Assembly: GCA_030621805.1 (NCBI GenBank)
Contig: JAUXGY010000032.1
Location: forward strand, 1-10,507
Reading direction: 5' to 3'
Length of the DNA stretch: 10,507 nt
From: Kiritimatiellales bacterium
Lineage (GTDB): Bacteria; Verrucomicrobiota; Kiritimatiellia; Kiritimatiellales; Pontiellaceae
Shown here: positions 1-6,799 of the stretch, one piece after another
Numbering within the stretch: the stretch's first letter is position 1
How the letters are laid out: each line of letters opens with the position of its first letter
Made by a program: the position numbers and the translations under genes
Notes under the pieces: generated by a model
Databases searched by the model: none
What the model was told of the DNA's origin: nothing
What the model saw: only the letters and a program-made list of their open reading frames with translations

Positions 1-1945
1 TCAGGTCAACGGCACCCTCGACAGCCATCACCGGGGTTCGATAGGATTCGGGGGCGTTGGTGGCGTGGTAGTGCACGTTAAAGTGGTCATAGATTACGCC
101 GTTCAGTTTGAGGGCGGCCTGACTGGGGTTATTGATCCCTTCGACCATGGGTTTGAGCTGCTCGTGGAACGTCTTGCGCCAGCGTTCACGGGTTTCGGAG
201 AGGTTGGCATAGGGAAGGATATATTCGCGGTAGAGAGCGTCGTCGATGCGCTCTTTCCACGGGGCTTCATCTAGTGCCTTGCGGGCGTAGGCCACATTCT
301 CCAACAGAAAATCGGCATCGAGTTCCTGTAGATCCCGCAGCGGCATGTTGGCGATCAGGAAGGCGACATCTGTGCGTTCGGTGCCTTTACTTTCTTTAAG
401 CGCTTTTTCGAGTTCGATTCGATTGTCGCCGGCAAAGCGCAATGCGGTTAAGAGACTTTGAGAGCGCGCGATGGATGGGGGGTGTGTTTTTGCGGTTGGC
501 TTGCCGGTATGGATCGCGGGAGTGTTGGCCGAAGTCGGGGTATCGTCGATGGCATGTGCGCCGAAACGCAGTTGGATGGTATCGCCGGCCTTGCGGGGTA
601 GATCCGTTACGGAAAGTAGGGCGAAGTCATCCGTCACCAGCACATCCATGGCCGGGGTGCAGGAGACGAGCCGAATGCCGCCGAGGCGTTTGGGGAAGGG
701 GATGGCGAGGGGGCGGTTCCCCCAGGTGCCGTCTTTGAGCACGCGGATTTCGATGACGACATTTTCACCCTCGTGCGAGTAGGTCGTGGTCCATTCCGGG
801 GGCTTTTCCGGTAACCGGGCAATCCATGCGGGGTCGCCATAGAACGCCACGGTATCACGATCCCAGAGGTGGCCGAGCAGTTTGCCGTCTCTGATCCCAT
901 GTTTTTTAGACATGCCGTTGATGTCGGACGTTTTGTAGCTGTCAAAGTTAATTCCGGCTTGGTCCGGGAACAATTTTTGAAGTTCCCACACCAAGGCCTG
1001 ATTGTTGTAGAAAAAGGATTCGGCGAGCGTGTATTGGTTATTAAAATAGGTTCCGGTGCCCCAGCCCATGTAGCCGTGGAACGTGACGGCGGTGTAGCCG
1101 AACATTTGGAGCACGCCGCCGGAGTGCATCCATGCGGTGGCCATGCAGTCGCGGTCGGGGATATTTCCGATTAGACAGTTCCCCATGGGCATGTAGATCT
1201 TGGGATGCGGAGAGTTAATGTCGTAGCGCTCGCCATCAGTACTCTTGCTGAACAGTTGGCCGTTTTCGCAGCGGAAGCTTCCTCCGGGAATGTTGTAGCA
1301 AATCTGCCAGTCTTTTTCCGTAGCATGTCCGCTCGTCTGGAAGAGGTCGGGAGGGCGGGTGTTGAAGGCGTCAGCATACTGTTTGGCCGGGTCGGGTGCC
1401 GCAGTGATCTTTTTCGGGGTTTCGCCTTTGTGCTTGATCCAGAAGGCATGGATATCGGTTTCGCCGCTGGCAAAGCCATGGTCGAAACCGTCCAGAATAG
1501 AAGGACCCATGCTGGTGGCAACACTTTTGATGATCAGCGGTTCGGAGCGTTTGGCAATCCGCAGCGCATCTGCGGCGTCGTACCCGGTAACAATACCCCA
1601 GCGCAGATCGGTGTACGGGTCGTTGTCGAGTTGGCGGGTCATGCGATGGACGGTTACGACGAAGGCGCGGCCCGCCTCTTCCGGACGGACGACAAAGGCG
1701 GCGTAGCGTGGGCGCAGGCGCTTGAGCGCATCGATGCATTCCTCCACCTGTCCGGTGGGATAAACAAGGGCCGCACCGTCGTATTTTTTGCGCAGGGTTT
1801 CAACGACCGGCGCCCATGCGGGATCGCGGGCGGTTTCCTCGGAAACGACCACGACGTAGTGGTTGATGGGTGATGGCGTTTCGCCCTGAACGGCAAAGGC
1901 CATCAAGCCGAGGGTCAATCCCAATAAACAACGTGGCAGATGCAT
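1..1945 (-). CDS. Secreted C25-like peptidase-fold / transglutaminase-like protein (C-terminus outside window)
   Basis: An uninterrupted minus-strand frame gives 648 codons from the ATG at 1945 to the left edge, with no stop, so the gene is cut by the window. The start has a good GGGAG Shine-Dalgarno (1953-1957) seven bases upstream. Residues 1-21 form a signal peptide (basic start, Leu-rich core, AVQG before E22), so the protein is exported. Residues about 28-300 look like a gingipain/C25-like caspase-fold domain: a predicted strand YVVVV, then SGHATEKDW with candidate catalytic His207, then MGNCLIGNIPDRDC with candidate nucleophile Cys257, followed by a GYTAVTFHGY segment. Residues about 495-648 (AFLIANMPLRDL, then FLLENV, PYANLSETRERWR, LNGVIYDHF) resemble the helical region that precedes a transglutaminase-like catalytic core. 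The core itself lies beyond the edge. The family calls come from recalled motif patterns, not a search. A 222-residue plus-strand ORF inside it is a shadow. Confidence 0.
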   Translation of the reverse strand, partial: MHLPRCLLGLTLGLMAFAVQGETPSPINHYVVVVSEETARDPAWAPVVETLRKKYDGAALVYPTGQVEECIDALKRLRPRYAAFVVRPEEAGRAFVVTVHRMTRQLDNDPYTDLRWGIVTGYDAADALRIAKRSEPLIIKSVATSMGPSILDGFDHGFASGETDIHAFWIKHKGETPKKITAAPDPAKQYADAFNTRPPDLFQTSGHATEKDWQICYNIPGGSFRCENGQLFSKSTDGERYDINSPHPKIYMPMGNCLIGNIPDRDCMATAWMHSGGVLQMFGYTAVTFHGYMGWGTGTYFNNQYTLAESFFYNNQALVWELQKLFPDQAGINFDSYKTSDINGMSKKHGIRDGKLLGHLWDRDTVAFYGDPAWIARLPEKPPEWTTTYSHEGENVVIEIRVLKDGTWGNRPLAIPFPKRLGGIRLVSCTPAMDVLVTDDFALLSVTDLPRKAGDTIQLRFGAHAIDDTPTSANTPAIHTGKPTAKTHPPSIARSQSLLTALRFAGDNRIELEKALKESKGTERTDVAFLIANMPLRDLQELDADFLLENVAYARKALDEAPWKERIDDALYREYILPYANLSETRERWRKTFHEQLKPMVEGINNPSQAALKLNGVIYDHFNVHYHATNAPESYRTPVMAVEGAVDL

Positions 1946-2096
1946 AGGTTTTCTCCCGAATTATTTTTCCCCGCAGATACAACCCCTAAGTGGGGAGGGG
2001 GATGTCGATAACCTCGGAAGGAAGGTACGCACGTAGTGCCGCTTTTTCCAGTCCCGATTGGGATGAAATCAGTTGGTTTTCAACAAGAAAGCAGGA
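1946..2096. other. Intergenic gap between two minus-strand genes
   Basis: These 151 bases separate the sensor gene stop from the next start. They contain short C/G-rich inverted repeats (CCCC-TAAGT-GGGG at 1983-1995; TCCC/GGGA around 2052-2063), none followed by a U-tract on the minus strand, so I see no convincing intrinsic terminator. I also see no copy of the GGCAT-N6-TGCT promoter motif found upstream of the other units. The gap and the separate ribosome binding site suggest that 1-1945 may have its own promoter, which I cannot place. Confidence 0.5.
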
Positions 2097-5000
2097 CTAG
2101 GCAGCACCGACGACTTTTTCGGCCTCCGCGCCGGGCATAACGATTTCCGAGGCCACCTTTTTGAAGGGAATATCGATGGTGAGCGCGGTAACATCGCCTT
2201 GGCGGTATTCGAGAGAAACGTTCCCGCCCAACATGCGCACATAGCGACGGGCGAGCGTCAGTCCATATTTCATGCCTTCCGAGTCGTCCGTTCCAGCTTC
2301 TTCTCCGAATACGCGCGAGAGGACTTCGTCCTGTTTATTGAAACCGGTATAGGCTAGTTCAAACGCCGTGGTAATCAGGTCTCCTTCGCTGGATTTACGC
2401 GAGGCGTGCAAACCGATTCGGCCTTTTTCTGTATGTGCCAGAGCATAACCCAGGAGGATCTCGAGTGTTTTACGAACCTTTGTTTCATCCGTTTCGACGA
2501 GTTTAGGCACGTTGTTGGCCGATTGGTATTGCGCGTAGCTGACGGCAAAGAAGAGTTTTTTGGTTCCGGCCCGTTGGCAAAATTGCTCATCAAGATCTTT
2601 GATCATCTCGTGAAGGTCACATTTTCCGGAGTCAATTTCATCCGATCCGTCGGCGACATGACTGAGTTCGCAACGATAGTTCATCATGTCGATCAGGGCG
2701 CGGCAGTTACGGTTGATCATTGCCATGCTACGCTTTTGCTCTTCACTAAGGGTTTCAGATTTTTCGAGAGAGGAGGATGATTCCACCACGGGATCAAGCG
2801 ACGTTTGTACGGTTTCGTTTACTTCGTCTACCAGTGTGCTGTTCATTCGGTTGGCCGCATGGGCTTCCTCGACGGTTTGCTGCAGTTCCGCCTGCCGGGA
2901 TTTGATTTCTGAAATATCCTGAATCACGGCAAGGATCAGCTGCTTCTCCTCAATATCGATGGTGCTGAGTGAGACGAGTCCATGGAACGTGGCATTGCCT
3001 GATTTCCGGAACTGCCACTCGAAGCTGTCGTGTCCCGTTTCGACGGTACTATGGAGGTGGGCTTTGGACATATCGGAGGAAGACGTGTTGTCGGTTTGAT
3101 GTTTGGGCGATAAGGCATCGATTGTTTTACCCGCCAGAGGCTGAGTGGTCTCTTCACCAAACAGGTTGGCGGCGGCGAGATTGGCGGAAAGGATTTTTCC
3201 GCTTTTCGGGTCGATCTGCAGGAAAGCATCGGCCGAGGATTGGAAGAGAGAGCGGTAGTATTTTTCCTTATGTCGCACTTCCTTTTGTTCTTCCTTGATG
3301 CGTTCAATTTCATCTTGGTGGTCGTGACGGATCTCCGCGATATTGGTTTCGATTTCCTTGGCGCTTTGACCTGAGCGTTCGATGGTTTCCACGAGTTCGA
3401 GCTCTGCCTTTTCACGTTCTTTACGGGCTTCGGCCAGTTCATCGGTGCGAGAGACGATGGTTTTCTGAAGAGCCTCGGTCTGTTTTTTCAGCGTGGTTTC
3501 ATTTTCCTTCAGCGCGGTTTCATTCCGTTTATGTTGCTCAATCTGCTTGCTCAGTTTCTGGGTGCTCTGTTTGACCAATGCGCCTGCATTGTCCTGACTA
3601 GCGTCGAAGGCAATTTGCAGTTCGCTTAGTTTATTTGCGGTTTCTTCACGGCGATTCGTTTCGGTATTCAGCTTCTCGGAAAGGTCCTGAATGGTTCCTT
3701 CCAACGTGCCGCTTTGTGCCTTCAGCTGTTCTTCCTGCTTGCGCAGATCGTGCTCGGTTTGCTTGAGCTGTTTGAGTTCGCCGTGGAGGGATTCCGTTTC
3801 TTTTTCCACGAGGGCGGATTGATCTTTGGAAACCTGCTCGAGTTGCGCCTGTGTGCTGGAAAGAGCCTTCGTAAGCTTTTGCTGTTCATGGGTTGCGTTT
3901 TTCAACTCGGCGGTGCGGATTTCGACGAGGTTTTCAAGGTCTTCCTTGGCCTGCTGGAGGTCTCCAACGGCTTTCCGAAGTTTGACTTCCTGAAGTCTAA
4001 TTTCCGCGATATTAAGATTAAGTTTCTGTGTTTCGCGTTCAACCAGCGCCTTTTGCCGGCTATTGAGTTGCTCCAGTTTCCCTTCTGTTTTCTGGCGTTC
4101 GACTTCTGATTCTTCACGGGCCTGGATTTGCTCTCTGTGCTCCTTACCCTTGAGTTGCAGTGTTTTTTCAAGTTCCTTAATCCGGCCGTCGAGATCTTTC
4201 TCGTGTTGGCGTAGTGCTTTCTCACGAATCTGACGCTGAGCGAGCTCATTTTTAAGTGCTTTGGTTTCCGTTTCGATGCGCAGGCTAAATTTCTGCTTGA
4301 GTTCGTCGAGCTCCTCCGTGCTTTGGATCAGCTTTGTGGTGGCGGTCTTGCGTTCAGAAACCTCGTGTTCGAGTTCTTCGGCGTTCTGTTCTACAAGTTC
4401 CTTCAGGCGGGCCTGTGTTTTTTGCAACAGTTCGTTTGTTATCTTTAGCTGACCCTCGGCCTGCTGACGGGCACCGTGTTCGGTTTTGAATTCCTTTTGG
4501 TGTTGATCCGTTAGGGCGGCCGTCTCCTGATCGCTCTCCTTCGCGAGTAGCTCCAGTTCTTGACGGTATTTTTCGAGACCAATCTGGCTGGTCGTAAGGT
4601 TGGCCTGTGTTTGCTCGCGGAGGGTGATTTCCTCTTCGAGGTGTTTCTGCCGTTCCTGGGTGTGTTTTTCAAGCTTGCGCAGAGCCTCTTCCTTGAGGGT
4701 AATGAGTTCTTCCCATTTTTTACGCTTGTCGGTTTCTTGCTCGAGTTCGTCGAGTCGGTTGGAAAGTTGTTGCTCCAACTGCTTTTGGCGGGTGAGGAGG
4801 GTTTCTTCATGGCTTCGCAACAGCTCTTCCGCCTGTTTTCGTTCGCTAAGTTGTTTCTTGAAATCGGTTTCGTGGTTTTCGAGTTCCGCTTCGCGGATCC
4901 GCAGTTTCTGGGTGGTATCGCGCAGGGCGATGGCGGTTTTTCCATGCTCGTCCTGCGATTTGCTTAATTCGCTGGAACGGGATTTTAACTGTTGGTCCAA

Positions 5001-6524
5001 CTGTTGGCGTTGATGCCGAGCGTCTTCTTCTTTCTTTTTGCGTTCAGAGACTTCGAGGGAGAGGCCCACTACACCCTCCACCAGACCATCGTCGGAAATA
5101 AGGGGAATCTGGATGGTTTCCATCCAACCACTTTTTCCTCGGGCCTCATAGGGCCGTTCGGTGTTGGCCATCTTTTTCTTCTTCATGACTTCGATGGCAT
5201 TTTTATCGTGATCGCGAGCGGTGGCCGGCATGACTTCGAAGATCGTTTTTCCGATCCAGTCTTCCTGCGGAATACCGGTGCGGTCAGCCAGTTTTTTGCT
5301 GGCATAGAGGTAGCGGCAGCGGGTGTCCTTTACATGTACATCGGCAGGAAGCGCATTGATAATTCGACGCATGAACTGCGCTTGGTTGCTGAGTTCGGCT
5401 TTTTCGCGCTTTTGCTGACTGATATTCCGTTGCGATCCCCAGATCCCCACGAGTTTCTTGTCTTCAATCAGGCCGACTACGTTGTTGAGTAGACTGAGGC
5501 GATTGCCGCGCGGATCCTGCCGGACGGATTCTAAATCGATCGTTTTATATTCGGCGGCCACGAAGTTTTTTATGGAAGCGCTGTTCTTGAAGGGGCCGCA
5601 ACCCCCCGGAAGGGTATCGATAGCTTTTCCGATGAGTTTTGAAGGGCTTGCGCCGTACATGGCCGCAAAGGCTTCGTTGCAGTTGGTCAGCGTCATTTTT
5701 TCCATAATGGCTTTGACCATTTTGTCGGAGGAGCCGGTGATGGGGATTGGGGATTTTGGGACGAGTTGGAAGAAGCCTTCGACGGCTTCATCGACAAACT
5801 GAGCATAGCGGGCCGTATGCGCCTCCTTCTTCAATCCTTCTGTGTGGAGGGCGGTTATATCGGATACCCAGCCAATATAGCTTTCAATATCCTTTTTTTC
5901 GTTGAACACCTTGTTGGCTTTGCACTCGGCGTATACTTCGCGCCCTTTAGCATGTTTGAAGCGGCAGCGCAACTGGAAGGGTTTATCTCCGTCCGCAACA
6001 ACAAAGGCGTCCCATTTTTCCTGAAAGGCTTTGCGGTCGTCGGGGTGCAGAGCACTGTGAAGGCCTTCCTTGAGTGCTTTTTTTGGATACAGTCCGGAGA
6101 TCTCCTGCATAGCGGTATTAATATACGTGCACTTCCCTTTTATATCCATTTGGAACATACCCACCTGCGCATCGAATAGGATGCCTTGGTAGCGGTTCGA
6201 GGTGTTCTTTAAGTCGGTCTCTGTTTTTTCCAATTGGCGATTGCTTTCTGTGAGGTGCTGACGGGTTTGGGATAGTTCGTTGGTGATATCCCTGAGCTCG
6301 TTGGTCGCGCTGTTGAAGCGAGCCTTAAATACAAAGAACATGGTGATGGAGAGCAGAAGCAAGGCCCCGATTCCCATGAAAACTCCCATGTTTATTTGAA
6401 TGGGAATAACTGCACTGACGCTGTTTCCTTCGGGGTTGGAAAACCCGGACACGGGAAAAAGTGAGAGAATTGCGCAGAGTGCGCCTAGAAGGGGGGGGGA
6501 TGTTTTTTTATCGTATAGTTTCAT
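2097..6524 (-). CDS. Membrane-anchored PAS/coiled-coil sensor with degenerate histidine-kinase domain (pseudokinase)
   Basis: The ORF encodes 1475 residues from the ATG at 6524. Two in-frame ATGs lie upstream (6548, 6530), but only 6524 has a well-spaced GAGG (6532-6535) and starts a signal peptide (residues 1-29, MKLYDKKTSPPLLGALCAI then LSLFPVSGFS). A short outer segment is followed by a TM helix at about 46-68, so the rest is cytoplasmic. In order: PAS about 110-228, PAS about 237-372, PAS about 380-495, coiled coil about 497-1087, PAS about 1088-1207, HisKA-like about 1217-1292, HATPase-like about 1337-1457. Gapless alignment to the usual SHEIRTPLN motif puts Glu1237 at the phosphoacceptor His. 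The N-box Asn is Tyr1360 (LLGYALAHT), and the G1 motif DTGIGI reads YTGFNK (Tyr1392, Asn1396). The second part of the G2 box (GLTLARRYVRMLGG) is retained. It should be kinase-dead, acting perhaps as a scaffold, regulator or dimer partner. No receiver domain or response regulator is seen nearby. A sigma-54-like site lies upstream. Confidence 0.9.
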   Translation of the reverse strand: MKLYDKKTSPPLLGALCAILSLFPVSGFSNPEGNSVSAVIPIQINMGVFMGIGALLLLSITMFFVFKARFNSATNELRDITNELSQTRQHLTESNRQLEKTETDLKNTSNRYQGILFDAQVGMFQMDIKGKCTYINTAMQEISGLYPKKALKEGLHSALHPDDRKAFQEKWDAFVVADGDKPFQLRCRFKHAKGREVYAECKANKVFNEKKDIESYIGWVSDITALHTEGLKKEAHTARYAQFVDEAVEGFFQLVPKSPIPITGSSDKMVKAIMEKMTLTNCNEAFAAMYGASPSKLIGKAIDTLPGGCGPFKNSASIKNFVAAEYKTIDLESVRQDPRGNRLSLLNNVVGLIEDKKLVGIWGSQRNISQQKREKAELSNQAQFMRRIINALPADVHVKDTRCRYLYASKKLADRTGIPQEDWIGKTIFEVMPATARDHDKNAIEVMKKKKMANTERPYEARGKSGWMETIQIPLISDDGLVEGVVGLSLEVSERKKKEEDARHQRQQLDQQLKSRSSELSKSQDEHGKTAIALRDTTQKLRIREAELENHETDFKKQLSERKQAEELLRSHEETLLTRQKQLEQQLSNRLDELEQETDKRKKWEELITLKEEALRKLEKHTQERQKHLEEEITLREQTQANLTTSQIGLEKYRQELELLAKESDQETAALTDQHQKEFKTEHGARQQAEGQLKITNELLQKTQARLKELVEQNAEELEHEVSERKTATTKLIQSTEELDELKQKFSLRIETETKALKNELAQRQIREKALRQHEKDLDGRIKELEKTLQLKGKEHREQIQAREESEVERQKTEGKLEQLNSRQKALVERETQKLNLNIAEIRLQEVKLRKAVGDLQQAKEDLENLVEIRTAELKNATHEQQKLTKALSSTQAQLEQVSKDQSALVEKETESLHGELKQLKQTEHDLRKQEEQLKAQSGTLEGTIQDLSEKLNTETNRREETANKLSELQIAFDASQDNAGALVKQSTQKLSKQIEQHKRNETALKENETTLKKQTEALQKTIVSRTDELAEARKEREKAELELVETIERSGQSAKEIETNIAEIRHDHQDEIERIKEEQKEVRHKEKYYRSLFQSSADAFLQIDPKSGKILSANLAAANLFGEETTQPLAGKTIDALSPKHQTDNTSSSDMSKAHLHSTVETGHDSFEWQFRKSGNATFHGLVSLSTIDIEEKQLILAVIQDISEIKSRQAELQQTVEEAHAANRMNSTLVDEVNETVQTSLDPVVESSSSLEKSETLSEEQKRSMAMINRNCRALIDMMNYRCELSHVADGSDEIDSGKCDLHEMIKDLDEQFCQRAGTKKLFFAVSYAQYQSANNVPKLVETDETKVRKTLEILLGYALAHTEKGRIGLHASRKSSEGDLITTAFELAYTGFNKQDEVLSRVFGEEAGTDDSEGMKYGLTLARRYVRMLGGNVSLEYRQGDVTALTIDIPFKKVASEIVMPGAEAEKVVGAA
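2154..2876 (-). other. Degenerate HisKA + HATPase region
   Basis: This segment encodes residues about 1217-1457 of the sensor. The fold-level landmarks are kept: ANRMNS entering the dimerisation helix, TEKGRIGL after the N-box helix, RVFGEEAG like the F-box region, and GLTLARRYVRMLGG then DIPF at the end. The catalytic residues are not: Glu codon at 2814-2816 for His, Tyr codon at 2445-2447 for the Mg-binding Asn, Tyr codon at 2349-2351 for the G1 Asp, Lys1419 for the middle Gly of G2. Several independent losses in an otherwise intact reading frame argue for selection as a pseudokinase rather than recent decay. Confidence 0.8.
3369..4931 (-). repeat. 39-residue periodic coiled-coil array (about 13 units)
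   Basis: The sensor's coiled coil repeats with a 39-residue (117 bp) unit. One register is a Leu (or Phe) ending a pattern like V-E-x-x-T-x-E-L, at residues 555, 594, 629, 679, 718, 757, 796 (His in this slot), 835, 874, 913, 952, 991 and 1030. From 718 on, the spacing is exactly 39. A second register, R-x-x-x-E-x-x-L, tracks it and ends at 569, 608, 643, 693, 732, 771, 817, 850, 888, 927, 966, 1005 and 1044. Deviations there are mostly -4, +7 and +11 residues, the sizes coiled coils tolerate. The unit resembles the linker helix that follows PAS domains in histidine kinases (ERTAEL ... ERKQAEELLR), apparently amplified. The conservation is at protein level; no long identical DNA repeats are evident. 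Confidence 0.75.
6491..6509 (-). repeat. C9 and A7 homopolymer tracts at the 5' end of the sensor gene
   Basis: On the coding strand, A7 (6503-6509) and C9 (6491-6499) lie three bases apart within the first 12 codons of the sensor gene, just before the hydrophobic core of the signal peptide. C9 encodes part of Ser9-Pro10-Pro11-Leu12. Loss of one C makes the next codons TTC TAG, an immediate stop. Gain of one C stops translation at a TAA in the TM-helix region. This is the layout of a slipped-strand contingency site. Whether it actually varies cannot be seen from one sequence. Confidence 0.55.
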
Positions 6525-6531
6525 GGTCATG

Positions 6532-6535
6532 CCTC
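6532..6535 (-). promoter_or_regulatory. Shine-Dalgarno selecting the sensor start at 6524
   Basis: GAGG on the minus strand sits seven bases before the ATG at 6524. The upstream ATG at 6548 has no comparable site, and the ATG at 6530 is too close to this one. With a predicted transcript start near 6560, the start at 6524 gives a normal leader of about 36 bases. Confidence 0.6.
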
Positions 6536-6570
6536 GTTCCGCGCTCATCGCAGATTATCGAGACCGTAAG

Positions 6571-6586
6571 AGCATGTTATATGCCA
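6571..6586 (-). promoter_or_regulatory. Sigma-54-like (-24/-12) promoter for the sensor gene
   Basis: The minus strand reads TGGCAT-ATAACA-TGCT followed by CTTAC. GG (6585-6584) and GC (6573-6572) are separated by ten bases, as in the sigma-54 consensus TGGCAC-N5-TTGCW. Transcription would begin near 6560, 36 bases before the chosen start codon. The same motif precedes two other units in the window. Confidence 0.6.
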
Positions 6587-6716
6587 ATGACTGAGGTAAG
6601 GTTTTGAATGGATTCTTCTGCACACTGTGAACACAAACCTGCGCATGTTTTTTACCACCCGATTCCGATCAAGTGGAAGGAATTGCAGAAGAGAGCAAAG
6701 GGGTTTCCATAAGATC

Positions 6717-6762
6717 GCAAAGAGAACAAAGCAGATTCTCTGGTTTTCTTTGTGTTCCTTGC
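6717..6762. repeat. Imperfect inverted repeat (CGCAAAG-type)
   Basis: Left arm GCAAAGAGAACAAAG (6717-6731) and right arm CTTTGTGTTCCTTGC (6748-6762) pair imperfectly around a 16-base loop. It lies 37 bases past the stop of the 6800-8002 gene. It lacks a U-tract in either direction, so it is not a standard intrinsic terminator. It could still be a 3'-end stem or a copy of a dispersed intergenic repeat of the CGCAAAGA...TCTTTGCG kind seen in many genomes. Confidence 0.45.
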
Positions 6763-6799
6763 GCTCATCGCGGCCAAACGTCCCTGTTTCGGAGTTGTG

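Larger units (their letters stand above)
6549..6799. other. Intergenic region between two minus-strand genes
   Basis: These 251 bases carry the sensor promoter motif (6571-6586) and an imperfect inverted repeat (6717-6762). The bases between (about 6590-6716) show no recognisable gene or RNA. An 11-base word GCGCTCATCGC occurs both at 6541-6551 and 6761-6771. Confidence 0.5.

Noticed and set aside
1205..1873. A 222-residue plus-strand ORF
   Set aside because: It lies antisense to a continuous 648-codon minus-strand frame with a signal peptide, a ribosome site and recognisable motifs. High GC and third-position bias make such shadows common.
1958..1992. GG-N10-GC on the minus strand upstream of the 1-1945 gene (GGGGTTGTATCTGC)
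   Set aside because: The spacing is right, but it lacks the GGCA and TGCT flanks shared by the other three sites, so it is likely chance.
3714..4967. Several plus-strand ORFs of 130-140 residues rich in Leu/Phe or Ser
   Set aside because: They are the antisense reading of the Glu/Lys/Gln-rich coiled coil, which naturally gives Leu/Phe/Ser-rich frames.
6524..6548. Upstream sensor start at 6548
   Set aside because: It has no ribosome site, would leave a leader of about 12 bases from the predicted promoter, and puts charged residues before the signal peptide. The start at 6524 fits better, though 6548 cannot be excluded.
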